In this document: piece after piece, positions 1-9,381 of the stretch
Numbering within the stretch: the first letter of the stretch is position 1
Layout: each line of letters starts with the position of its first letter
Source of the DNA: Geosiphon pyriformis
Lineage: Eukaryota > Glomeromycota > Glomeromycetes > Archaeosporales > Geosiphonaceae
Direction of reading: 5' to 3'
Length of the DNA stretch: 11,564 bases
Assembly: GCA_016748015.1 (NCBI GenBank)
Contig: JAAOMT010000589.1
Location: 7,783-19,346, forward strand
Translations under genes and position numbers: made by a program
Notes under the pieces: model-generated
The model's input: the letters and a program-made list of their open reading frames with translations, nothing else
What the model was told of the DNA's origin: nothing
Databases searched by the model: none

Positions 1-263
1 GGCTTAACACAAAATTTGAAACCAGATTTCTATTATGTTTATTTTTGTCTAGTTTGCAAAACAGCGAAGATTAAATTATGCCTTATTTCAGGTCTCAGCG
101 GAGATTTTATTCTTGTATTACAATACGCAAATGGAAGTACACTTCGAGACTATTTAAAGAATCATTTTGAATTGCTTGGCATTAGTAAAAAATTGAGCTA
201 GCCAAAAACATAGTCGACGCTATAGCATATTTACATGAAAACAAGATATTTCATAGGGATTTA
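1..263 (+). pseudogene. protein kinase domain fragment (hinge to HRD loop), 5' and 3' incomplete, frameshifted
   Basis: This is part of a serine/threonine or tyrosine-kinase-like catalytic domain. One frame runs to the TAG at 199-201 and contains LVLQYANGSTLRDYL (beta-5 strand, hinge and alpha-D). A second frame, from about 195, reads LAKNIVDAIAYLHENKIFHRDL up to 263: alpha-E and the HRD catalytic loop. Moving between frames needs one extra base. The obvious site is the A6 run at 187-192, so this is either a real lesion or a homopolymer sequencing error. TTTCAG ending at 91 looks like a 3' splice site, making 92-263 one exon. Codons 1-15 read GLTQN, usual just before the hinge, so an upstream exon may end within the first 40 bases. 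GTGAGT at 264-269 is a candidate 5' splice site after HRDL. The DFG segment and C-lobe are not visible downstream on this strand. The expanded Rhizophagus-type kinase families are the closest fit from memory. Partner and substrate are unknown. Confidence 0.72.
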
Positions 264-270
264 GTGAGTT

Positions 271-309
271 GCTTGAGAGATGTCATTGGTTTGTGTGCTC
301 ATCTCAAGC
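271..309 (+). repeat. short hairpin in left arm
   Basis: GCTTGAGAGATG (271-282) pairs with CATCTCAAGC (300-309), with a two-base GA bulge and a 17-nt loop. The same structure is at 11510-11548 in the right arm. It lies just inside the candidate splice donor at 264-269. No role is known; it could be chance or a small structured RNA or DNA element. Confidence 0.5.
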
Positions 310-634
310 GTTTGTTTAAAAAAAAAAGGGATTCAAATTTCGTGTCACGAATATTAAAATGATTATAAGTTTGGACGGTGTATTTTCCAGCATCGATCCC
401 AAATGTTTTTTGTTGAAACAAATTTTTTTAACGAGTGAACAAAAATGAGTATTGTTGAAATTTGGCAATTATTTCAAGATACTTATTGCAAAATGTTATG
501 AATGATTTTTATTTTAGAAAATTTCCAACTTAGAATGTAAGTTAGCAACGTTCAGGATAAAAAAACTTGTATCCAAGAAAACATCTAATTCCTAGATTTG
601 CAAATTAATCATTCATCATTTTATCATGAATAAA

Positions 635-652
635 GGAATCTTTAAAGATTCC
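635..652. repeat. perfect 18-bp palindrome
   Basis: GGAATCTTTAAAGATTCC is its own reverse complement. It sits exactly where the near-identical part of the inverted repeat ends. The right arm has a longer imperfect version at about 11162-11184. It may be a weak structural or breakpoint site; no known binding site is recognised. Confidence 0.6.
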
Positions 653-722
653 ACACTATCCTTCATAATTGATTATTATTGTTCCATGAGTAAAAATTAT
701 TTGTTATTTTTTTAATATATAG

Positions 723-1831
723 AAATCATCCTGTGACACCTCATCAATATCTTATCTCACTTTATTTAATATTTGTGTAAGAAATTGTATTTTATAGAGA
801 AATAATAATTAAATTACAGGATTTTTTTTTTTTTTTTTGCAAATCATATTTATATAACTTCATTAATTCAATTTAATTTGGTTTCCTAGATTCAAAAATT
901 TTAATCTGAAGTTTTGAAAGAACTCAAAATATCGAATTGTTCCATAAGAAATTATTTCAACATTTCGATTTCGAATTAAATAGTATTTCCAAGACGAGTC
1001 CAATTTTTCTCAAATATATTGTTGGTTTACTTTCTTTTTTTCTTTTGCAATTTTTATTTTATCAATAAAAATTCTATTATCAAAGGGATAAATAATAACA
1101 ATGTGATTCAAAATAAAATAAAAGAGATTGTAGCATATTTAAAAATATTTTGCTCTTGGCGATAATAATTTTGTTTAAAAATCCTTTTCTTAGAAAATAA
1201 TCACGAGATTTGCATATGAGAACTAGGGTATTTGGTTGAATTATCAGATTCGTAATTGACCTGGTTTTTTTTTTAGGTGAATGACGATGAGGTAACACAA
1301 AGTAAGCATTATACATTTTATATTTTGCTTTTTTAATGATACACACAATTTTATCTCGAGCCAAAGTTAATTTATGTCTCTTTAATTTATTTAGATAATA
1401 TATCATAAGGGTGACAAATTCATTTTATGAGTCTAGCTAAAGAAGATATGTGAGACTGAGAATTTGGTGAGTTTGGATTCTTTGAAATTCGATTAATCAC
1501 TTTAGATAGTAAAACTTCTAACAAATCACAATAAATGAATGAGGAAAAAGAAAAAAGTTATCTATTTGTGATAGGATAGTGATAATAAAAAACGGGGACA
1601 AAATTCTTACCTGTTCCATTAGGGTTTCTCATATTTAAATTATTCAAAAATCTTAAAGAGAAACAAGTGGTTCAATACATTGGTTCTTTTCTTTCTTTGG
1701 TTCCTTAGAAATTCTTTGCAATATGGTAGTCATTCACCACTGATAGAATATGAGATTTTTTTAAGAAGAAACTTAAATTTGAGCTTAATACACATGATTA
1801 AGATGAAATTTATTTATTATGAAACATTCAT
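723..1831. other. AT-rich spacer, no supportable gene
   Basis: This stretch is AT-rich with homopolymer runs, including a 17-T run at 822-838. A 108-codon open stretch on the minus strand (1080-1406) is Lys/Ile/Leu/Asn-rich, lacks any motif and looks like chance in AT-rich DNA. The part next to 1831 is expected to hold the 3' UTR of the minus-strand phosphodiesterase gene. No kinase C-lobe exons were found here. Confidence 0.6.
1809..1818 (-). promoter_or_regulatory. candidate polyadenylation signal
   Basis: Read on the minus strand this is AATAAATAAA, two overlapping AATAAA hexamers, starting 14 nt after the stop codon of the phosphodiesterase gene. In such AT-rich DNA the motif is also common by chance. 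Confidence 0.4.
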
Positions 1832-3510
1832 TTATAAATTGAAATTATCCCATCCTTTATTAAATCTCTCTACATTCAATTGATTCAACCGCTTTACTAT
1901 ATCAAATAAGTTGCCCTTCCAGTAATAATCTACACGAACACGGAAAATGTATTTAAATTTAGAGTAGAAAAGATTAGAAAATTCTGTCAACACATCGTAG
2001 TTGACCTCAGAGGCAAAAGTATCAATGCAATTAGTTGTAGGTTTTTCCGTTTTTTTCATAGAATTTTCGACATCTGATTTCTGAGCAGCGATTCTAGAAA
2101 GAAAAGAAATAATTTGAAATTTTATTTCGGGTAAAAGTTTAAAACGTTTTCGAAATTAACAAAAAATCAACTTACGTGTCATCAAGAACTTGCCATCGTA
2201 CACGTCCAAATTTCTGTTTATCGTCTTTAATAAGATCTTGTGCTTTTTCACTCCATTGAATAAAAGCTTTACTGAGCTCGTGAAGAGTTCCGGCATTATA
2301 AGAATAAGTGAAAGATTCGATAAACCAGTCTTTACTGCTTTGGATCCAAGGTTTCAAGTTTGGTGTTTTTTTATATAAAGAATTTCCAAAAAAAATCACT
2401 ATTCTTTGATTCTCTTCAATCATCTCTCTTAATGTTGGCCATTTAAATTCTCTCCCGATTTTTGGCCAAACCATTGAGTGACCAGGATCAATTATAAAGA
2501 ATTGTTCCAATTTTGATTGGATATAGGTTCCTGACACGCTTATATCACCATCGGTATCTTTAAATTCGATTGTGACAATTTCATTAGGATTTGTCTCCAA
2601 AAAATCTCTGATTTGTTTGAAAACTGGATCTAACTCATCACCGAGTGCTCTATAAGGGGTCCGACCATGGCATAAAATAGCTTCATGTTTATCAACGAGA
2701 CAAGTATCAAGATCGAATAATCGAATTCCTAAAAATGTATTCAATGTGAATATACATGTATATAATTTTTTAGCTATATTAAAAAAGAAATGAATAACTT
2801 ACCATCATTCAATTGGGTGGCAATATTGTGGCCAAAATTATTGTTAAAAAGGCAGTTATGGGTCCAAGGGGCAGGAAAATTTCCGCATGCATTTTTGGAC
2901 ACATCACATACCGCTGAACTTAGCCTACATATTGCTTCATTATTATCACAAAATGCCCTATCAATTTTCGAACATCCAAATTGATGTATATTGCAGCCAA
3001 AATCTAAGAATTTCGGGATTTTTTGTTTACAGGCATCTATTTGGGCTTCACAACGAGCCTTTTGGGATGCTAAACATTTTTGTTTTTTTTTATCGCAATC
3101 ATTAGTAAACTCTTTACAATTTAATAAATTTTGTTTGCAGTCAAATTTGAGGTTGTATGCTGCGCTGTTGTGGCTCCCAGGATGTGTCTAAGATGGTAGT
3201 GGGGAAGTATTTTAGCATAAATCTTAAACATCCTTTTCTTACAAAAGGCTTTTTAATAGATGCCCGGGACCCCCAAGTTGAATAATTTCAACAATTTAAG
3301 ACTCACCACTTGGTCATATCTTAAATCACATAGATCTGCGTTGCCATTGCAAACCAATGTTGAATTGTTACTTTTTTCATTAACATTCTGTAGACCCATG
3401 TCCTTCGTTATTAAAGCTGATACGCCTCGTGAGAATATTAGTTGAAGAACGTAAGACAAAATCAATTGATTTAATTTTGACTTTATAAATTGGATGAGTA
3501 AATTTTTCAT
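1832..3510 (-). CDS. secreted PLC-like phosphodiesterase (PI-PLC X-type TIM barrel) with Cys-rich hairpin insert, four exons
   Basis: Exons on the minus strand are 3510-3307, 3187-2803, 2728-2176 and 2093-1832. They total 1404 nt and encode 467 aa. Introns are GTGAGT...TTAG (119 nt, phase 0), GTAAGT...TTAG (74 nt, phase 1) and GTAAGT...CTAG (82 nt, phase 2); all keep the frame. The ATG at 3510 was chosen over the in-frame ATG at 3603 because it puts a basic-plus-hydrophobic signal peptide at residues 1 to about 32 (MKNLLIQF ... RGVSA). CNGNADLCDLRYDQV (54-68) leads into GSHNSAA with catalytic His74. A cysteine-rich insert fills about 85-180. GIRLFDLDTC (197-206) is the second barrel strand, LCHG (215-218) carries the second catalytic His217, and NPNEIVTIEF (243-252) is a later strand. 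The C-terminus (WKGNLFDIVKRLNQLNVERF) is typical of the family. The family cleaves phosphodiester bonds in phosphoinositide-like lipids or GPI anchors by His acid-base catalysis. Substrate here is unknown; secretion is inferred from the leader. The gene appears intact. Confidence 0.92.
2885..3139 (-). other. insert domain with mirror-symmetric cysteine ladder (residues 85-169)
   Basis: This is part of exon 2 of the phosphodiesterase gene. Cysteines lie at residues 85, 92, 99, 106, 114, 121 and then 133, 140, 148, 155, 162, 169, with a Pro-containing loop (122-132) between the sets. Spacing is 7,7,7,8,7 in the first set and 7,8,7,7,7 in the second, an exact mirror. The residues between cysteines are mostly polar or charged, with many Lys, Asp, Glu, Gln and Asn, as in exposed helices. 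The inferred fold is two antiparallel helices joined by six disulfides (85-169, 92-162, 99-155, 106-148, 114-140, 121-133). The insert separates His74 from the second barrel strand, so it should sit near the active-site mouth. Confidence 0.75.
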
Positions 3511-4385
3511 TTCGTTGAAAAATTTTGGAATATCGTAAAATTTTTTGTTAGCTGTGATAAAGATACTTTTCTCGGAATTTTTGGCAAAATTTGTAGCTTT
3601 CAAATAATGCTGTAAACTTTCGTGATTTTAGCTGAGTAGTACTTTCATTACCAGAATTTTCAGGTTGAACCAAGCCTTTACAAATAATGACCGCTCTTGA
3701 AAAGCATAACCGGTTGAGTAATGTTTAGATCGCTAGGGGCTTTCTTTTTGGGAAAAATTTTACGCCCAATGAACTTGTCTAGATAGAGTAAAGGGGAATT
3801 AATTGAAATCTTTTTAAGTTCCAGTGAAAAAAAAAATTTGACTTTTAGAATTTTTTTCTCAGATAGTTTTTGCAAAAATTATCTAGTTGGTTGAATAATT
3901 ATTTTTATTCTTGTCACTATTACGGGTGATTTTTCTTTATAATATATTAAATTCTCTTGATTAAAACTTTTTGGATAAAAAATATTTCCATAATTCATTT
4001 GAATCTTTTAAATTCAATCAAGACATCAGGCTACCGACGCTTATCGTGGCTTTGAAATTTAAGCAAACTGGTTATGATTTCGAATTTTTTTGGAAAGTTA
4101 AATGAAGGTAGATCATTTTTTTTTTTCAGATGAAATTACCAAGTACAGTAGTTAAATAATCATGAAAATCGGATAAAAAGATTTTTTACTTTGGATCAAA
4201 CTTTTTCAATAAAGTTTTTATATAAATCTATAGTTTTTTTTCTAGAATAATTTATCAAAGAATAATAAAGTTATCTGAGAAAGGATATGAAAACATTTAA
4301 AATAGATGAAATTTTATTTTTAAAAGAATCAAATCTTAATCCTCATCCATTAGATAGAAAGAAGAATTTTAATTATTCAAATATA
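3511..4385. other. AT-rich spacer upstream of the phosphodiesterase gene
   Basis: This should contain the minus-strand promoter and 5' UTR of the phosphodiesterase gene; no clear TATA box or operator could be chosen. A 65-codon minus-strand open stretch (3678-3875) is Lys/Phe/Ile-rich and unconvincing. A short plus-strand open stretch near 4022-4105 is less AT-rich than its surroundings but shows no motif. Confidence 0.5.
4384..4385. repeat. TA target-site duplication, left
   Basis: This TA directly precedes CAGGGGGG at the left end of the Tc1/mariner element. It is matched by TA at 5740-5741 after the right end. TA duplication is the hallmark of Tc1/mariner insertion. Confidence 0.85.
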
Positions 4386-4401
4386 CAGGGGGGTATAAAA
4401 A
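4386..4401 (+). repeat. left terminal inverted repeat of Tc1/mariner element
   Basis: CAGGGGGGTATAAAAA is identical to the reverse complement of 5724-5739. Weaker matching continues through GACACTT at about 4408-4414. Confidence 0.92.
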
Positions 4402-4604
4402 GTATTCGACACTTAATATAATATATAAAAAAGGCTATATATTGTAATACCATTACCAATTTAAACCATAATTTTTTTTATAATTACTTATAGTTATAAT
4501 TTGCAAATCAACATAAATTGCGTCCTTGTAAAACACAACAGTGGATCATACGCGTATATATAAAATATCAAACATTCTTGTCGTGAAAAAATTTACCGCA
4601 TCAA

Positions 4605-5643
4605 ATGTGTCTTGGAAAAGAACTTTCTGAATATCAAAAAGGAGGGATTATTTCAGCAATAAAGTTAGGACATACAAACAGTGAGATTTCCACGACTATT
4701 GGATGTTCACGTTCTTCTGTAATACGTGTATAGAAGTCATACGAGCTAAAAAAACTTCCTAAAAAACGAACGGGCTGACCACAAATTCTTGACAAACGCG
4801 CACGTGAACAACTCAAATATTCAATAATGGAGAATAAAGAAACCCGCCGCCAAACTCTTTCTCAAATACGATTAAATTTTATTAAAGATACCAACAAATC
4901 TATTTCTATACAAACTATTCGAAATGGATTAGCTCAAGAAGGACTTCGCTCGTGCATTCCTCATCTCAAGCCATTAATTTCCAAATCAAATAAAGAAAAA
5001 CATTTACAATGGGCTCGTACTTATGAAAATTGGACAGTAGAAGATTTTAAACGAGTTGTTTGGTCAGATGAATCTACATATACACAATTTAGAACTACAG
5101 GATTTGGACGTGTATGGCGTAAACCTTCCGAAGAGTTTCATAAGGATTGTATTGCAGCCACAGTTAGAAAAAGCTTTGGTCGCATGTTTTGGGGATGTTT
5201 TTCATGGGTTGGTTTGGGTCCTTTAGTTCCTTTGGTTGGTCATATTACTGGAGTTATACACCGCGAAACCTTGGCTAATTATGCAATTCCTGCGGTAAAA
5301 CTTCATGCAAAAAAAAACCAAAAAAAAGTTTTTTTTTCAGGAAGACAATGCACCAATCCACACATCAAAAGTCGCGAGTTCTTTTCTTACCTCTTCAAAT
5401 GTTGAATTACTTCCTTGGCCAGCACAAAGTCCTGATATTACTCCAATAAAAAATTTTTGGTCATATATTGAAGTTAAAATTCGTCAACGTAATTCACAAC
5501 CCTCAAATATTGTACAATTGAAACAGTGGGTTAAGGAAGAATGGGATGCGATACCTGTAAATTACTATCGTAATTTGATCAAGTCTACGCCACGTCGAGT
5601 TCAAGCTATTCTTGAAGTAAATGGGGGTCAAACAAAATACTAA
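4605..5643 (+). pseudogene. Tc1-like transposase, inactivated
   Basis: The ATG at 4605 opens a reading region of about 345 codons, close to the usual Tc1 transposase length. The N-terminus (GGIISAIKLGHTNSEIS ... GCSRSSVIRV) is a helix-turn-helix DNA-binding domain. The frame is cut by TAG at 4731-4733 and TGA at 4776-4778, then runs open from 4779 past 5300. The first catalytic Asp is in WSDES (codon 5067-5069). A frame change between about 5311 and 5337, among runs of A9, A8 and T9, moves the reading by one base. The second Asp is in EDNAPIH (5344-5346). The third acidic residue should be 35 positions later, in the usual PIEN motif. Here that motif is PIKN, with AAA at 5449-5451, so the metal-binding Glu is replaced by Lys. 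The TGA is consistent with CGA-to-TGA and the Lys with GAA-to-AAA, both C-to-T-type changes. Confidence 0.93.
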
Positions 5644-5723
5644 CATTTATTTTAATATAATAATAAAAAATTAACGATTCATAAGTTAATTCTTTTATAT
5701 AACATATTATAAAAGTGTCATAT

Positions 5724-5739
5724 TTTTTATACCCCCCTG
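5724..5739 (-). repeat. right terminal inverted repeat of Tc1/mariner element
   Basis: The reverse complement reads CAGGGGGGTATAAAAA, identical to 4386-4401. It is followed by the target TA at 5740-5741. Confidence 0.92.
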
Positions 5740-6837
5740 TATGTATATATTGATTTCCCATTGGTGTAAAAAGTGAATGTATTTTTTAAAGATTTAAAAA
5801 GGTTGGAATTGAAACTAAACCTATATTAAATATTTTTTCTAAAATTATAAAGGAATTAGCTTTTAAAAAAATAAATTTACCCGGTAGAAAAGACTCATTA
5901 TTAATCATTGAACAACAAAATCTTTGTACATGTATAAAATGATTGACAAAAAACTTTTCAATTTTTAATACATATATTAAAAAGGGAGTTATACATTGTA
6001 CTTTCGATCTTCATAAAAGAAATTTTTGCCAAAAATTTAACATATAGTCTATAAATAAATTTGATCCTGAGATGCAGTCTGCAATTCTTGTACATTTTAC
6101 ATGTATTTTATAAGTCATTGGACTAAAATTCCCCTTAATATTCAATTACAAGGATTAGTTTTTTTATAACCATTCAAGAATCTTATAAATTTGTGTAATA
6201 CCTAAATGTACCAATACGATACAACCAATTTCGAAAATAATAATTAACGGATAAATATTTTGCAATATTCTCAAACTATAAAAATTTAGTTAATTTTCAA
6301 AAAATTAGGTGATAAGCTTTATGTTCACAATAAGTCATAACTTGAAAATTCAAGAAAACTTAAAGTGTAATGAATAATTTTAATAAAATTAAAATTTCCA
6401 TTCAAGAATGATACATTTTCTATTCAAAACCTGCAATATTTCTCAATGGTCTTAAATGTAAACCTGCACAAATATTTGAATGTATATAGTTACAATGTAT
6501 ATAATCTGGTGAAACTTTTATTTTGAACACGATGGATAATTTCGGCACAAAATGATTAAATACTCTACGTAACAACCGAATTTCTGGTTCAAATAATTAA
6601 ATCTTTTTTAGGAATATCATCAGAAAAATAGAAGCGTACTGCATGCATTAAATATCATAATTAAAGGTTCCTGCATTTTGAAGTTACTGATAAATTTGAT
6701 ATATATTAATTATAAAAAGGGTTAAAAAGTATTGGAATTTATTATTCAAAGATTAAAATTGAATTTTTTTTTAAAATTATATTCTTCTACACTCCTTAAA
6801 ATCCTTACATGTAGATTCAAAATTATAAAGATTCTAA
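5740..6837. other. AT-rich spacer between transposon and membrane-protein gene
   Basis: No supportable gene was found. A 66-codon plus-strand open stretch beginning at 6732 overlaps the start of the membrane-protein gene in another frame and is judged a shadow. TATATATTAATTATAAAAAGG at about 6700-6720 could contain a TATA-like promoter for that gene, roughly 120 nt upstream of its ATG, but such strings are common here. Confidence 0.5.
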
Positions 6838-7764
6838 ATGTCTATCGCTTTTATTCTGGTCGTTATCGGTGCCATAGTAGCGATTGGGTGCACATCGATT
6901 ATTGGGTACAAATGTTTGGCCAACTTATCTAGACTAAGGGTAGCATGGTAGGGTTCTAAAGATTATTTTTCGCTTTACAATTATCATGTTTAATTAATCA
7001 TTTCCTTTTTCTTTTTTTTTTAATCAAGTTTCATAGCCAATTTTTTTGTCTGTATCTCGGCTATTTTTCGGCTCTTTCCATTTTACCATATCAAACTTTC
7101 ACCAAAAGTATATTGGTTAACAAATAGTATAACAGACACAGTTCACGATACAATTTTAATCGGTGCCGTTCTTGATATGGGTCGAAAATTTTATTTTAAA
7201 GAACAATGGAACACTCTTTTCTTTAAAATTATAATTTTTTTAACAATTCTTTTCGATTTTTTCAAGATAATTCCTACAATATTATTAATTTTAAACGTAT
7301 ATCCTTACCCTCTTGTTTCAATATACGTAGCACAAAATACTTTTGACGCAATTGTAACTATTTTAGCTTTTATCTATACATTTCGTCCAATCATAAGCGT
7401 ACATATAATTTCATTGTCTAAAGCTAAAAATACAAAGTTTATAGATCCCAGAAGAGCGGCAATTGCTACTTGGTACATGGGAACGCTTGTCCTAATTTTT
7501 ACCATTTATTTAGTTGTTTATGTATTATTTCTTCTACTAGCTGATCGAACAAATCATTTCACAGAGTTAAACGCTTTCGATAGTATACTTCGAATTTCTA
7601 CTACAATTATTATAGCTTTACCACCACCAAAAAGAGTTTTACGACTCCTTAAATCAATAATTATTGATCGTAGACCAATGAATTGGGCTATTCATTCAAG
7701 AGGGGTACTAAGTTCAGGAATTATTCATTGCGACCATTTTGCTGGTCAAGAATATGAATGTTAA
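6838..7764 (+). CDS. multi-pass (about 7-TM) membrane protein of unknown function, two exons
   Basis: Exon 1 is 6838-6947 and exon 2 is 7029-7764: 846 nt encoding 281 aa. The ATG is preceded directly by an in-frame TAA. The intron (6948-7028, 81 nt) runs GTAGGG to TCAAG after a pyrimidine-rich tract and is phase 2. This acceptor was chosen over TCATAG at 7036 because it joins exon 1 in frame to a stretch open well upstream of the internal Met at residue 87. Hydrophobic segments fall near residues 2-24, 38-56, 67-85 (weak), 100-125, 132-155, 187-208 and 224-240, giving about seven candidate membrane spans. A PPP motif follows the last, and the C-terminal tail carries His/Cys residues (IIHCDHF ... 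YEC). The stop is followed by further stops (TAA TAA TAG). There is no cleavable-looking signal peptide. The topology would suit a receptor or a small transporter, but no family motif is recognised and I assign no function. Confidence 0.75.
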
Positions 7765-9381
7765 TAATAGAAAAAAATGTTTAGATACCCAATAATTTTT
7801 TTCATACAAATTTTTATATTCAATTCACATAAATTTTACTTTTCAATAGTTTTTTTCTTTTTGTAAAAATATATTACTGGTTATCTAAATTAGAAAAAAA
7901 AATTCTTTGAATATATAACATAATATATAATTAATAAAAAATAAGATTTTTTTTTTACTACACTATTTCATTTTTCTCAATTTATAAAGATTTACCTATA
8001 GAATTATAAACATAAATTTCACTTTTTTCCCTTTTTTTTTATTTCGAATTTTTAATATAAAATTCTTGATAAAAATATATTTTGTGAAAATAATTTTCAG
8101 AGTTTTTTTTTTTTATTGTGGGATAAATCAAATAAACACACACAATATGCATTTCATTAATTATTTTACCATATACGAAAAACGTTTTCAATATAATCGA
8201 TCTTGAAAAAATTATCTTTAAAACTTCATTCGCTTCTTTTCTCATATTTCCAAATAAGAGCTAGTCACAAAGTAAACAACTTCATAATGAGTTTAGAGCG
8301 TTCTATTTAATAAAAAAATGTTCTAAAGGAGTATTCCGTACAATTTGATTCATAAAACTTTTATTGAATATTTTTAGAGTAAATTTTGAAAATTCATTAT
8401 ATACTTTACGCTCGTGACATTTATTGAAACTAATTCACATTTCAATAAACTCAGAACCTTATTATTCTGTTTAATCATGATAGGTTACTATTGTGATCTG
8501 TACCAATGGTGTGACATGTATTTAGTAAGCGAAAACCAGTGAAATGGTTTTTTATAGAGCCCGTTTTCTTGTACGAGTTAAAAAATTTAGTAGATCAAAT
8601 CAGAAATGATTTAAAGCAAGTGGATTAAATTTTTTTTGCCAAGAATTTTATCGTTGCATATTCTGTGAGTAGATCAACCCATTTATGTTACTTTTGGTCA
8701 AAACTGTTGACACGGATAGAAAAGTAGCCAATTATCAATAATATTATCCCACTTTGTAGGTCTATATTATGAAACTTTTTTTTGCAACGTAGATCAGGGA
8801 AATTTGAGTTGATTGAATCAACGATAGATTTTATTTTGTGTTTCTTTATCATTAGGCTTAAATCTTTTGCAGCAAACGAAGAAACAATATTAAAATTAAA
8901 GAAATGTAATCAGAAATTTATGATAAAAGTTAATTTGATTTCAGAAATATAAGAATTATGGTCTTTTTAACAACGAACTTCACAGAAGTGATAAATAATT
9001 TTTGTTGGCTCAGTTGATTGAATTTTACAAAAATGTGGGTGAAATTGGGTTCACCTTTTAGTATGATTCTAAAAATAGCAGAAAAATCTTTTACATGATT
9101 TTTAATTTGGATAATTTATAAAATTATCAACTTTTGAAAAAAGTTTTATAACCCATTTTTGATTAAAATTAGTTCGTTGAAAATTGTGAGATGAGAGACT
9201 TTTTGCTTTTTAACCCAACAAATCTGCTCTCAGTGCGGAAAAACTTAGTTGTACCAAACTTATTATTGAGACTTCTAATTAATATTTGAGAAACATTAAA
9301 AATTTCCTTTTTTAAATTGGCATTAATATGGCGTAAAACAATTTTTTTAACGTGGGAAAGGTTGGTCGAGAAAAAAAAGAA

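Larger units (their letters stand above)
255..722 (+). repeat. left arm of a long inverted repeat
   Basis: The reverse complement of this stretch forms the right end of the window. From 255 to 646 (392 bp) the arms align to 11564-11173 with no indel and about nine mismatches by hand count. From 647 to about 722 the match continues less well, with a length difference of about 13 nt (right arm longer) and scattered substitutions, then fades. The outermost nine bases, AGGGATTTA, are kinase codons (R-D-L of HRDL), and the rest would be intron or 3' sequence. This suggests an inverted duplication of a kinase locus rather than transposon ends, but the outer limit of the repeat cannot be seen because the window stops inside the right arm. 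Confidence 0.93.
4386..5739 (+). mobile_element. Tc1/mariner-type DNA transposon, full length, inactive
   Basis: This is a 1354-bp element bounded by inverted ends that begin CAGGGGGGTATAAAAA, flanked by TA on both sides, and holding one transposase reading region on the plus strand. Size, TA target and DD34E-type transposase fit the Tc1-like branch of Tc1/mariner. After 16 identical terminal bases the ends diverge by a 2-nt indel and then share GACACTT. The transposase is broken in several places, so the copy can at most be moved by enzyme supplied from elsewhere. It lies in a spacer and interrupts no recognised gene. Confidence 0.93.

Noticed and set aside
520-598. Possible kinase exon after the ATTTTAG acceptor-like site in the left arm
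   Set aside because: The open run of about 25 codons lacks the expected residues after HRDL and the DFG motif, and ends at a stop.
1080-1406. 108-codon minus-strand open stretch
   Set aside because: Composition is Lys/Ile/Leu/Tyr-rich as expected from AT-rich noncoding DNA, with no motif and no plausible partner exons.
2190-3191. Several plus-strand open stretches opposite the phosphodiesterase gene
   Set aside because: They are antisense shadows of the minus-strand exons, which carry clear family motifs and in-frame splice sites.
3511-3603. Upstream in-frame ATG at 3603 as the start of the phosphodiesterase
   Set aside because: It would bury the signal peptide behind 31 polar and charged residues. 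The ATG at 3510 gives a normal secretory leader.
4022-4105. Short open stretch on the plus strand (LPTLIVALKFKQTGYDF)
   Set aside because: Too short, with no recognised motif and no supporting exons. It could be a relic but cannot be supported.
4634-4816. 60-codon minus-strand open stretch inside the transposon
   Set aside because: It is antisense to the helix-turn-helix region of the transposase.
6732-6932. 66-codon plus-strand open stretch
   Set aside because: It overlaps the membrane-protein first exon in a different frame and is low-complexity for most of its length.
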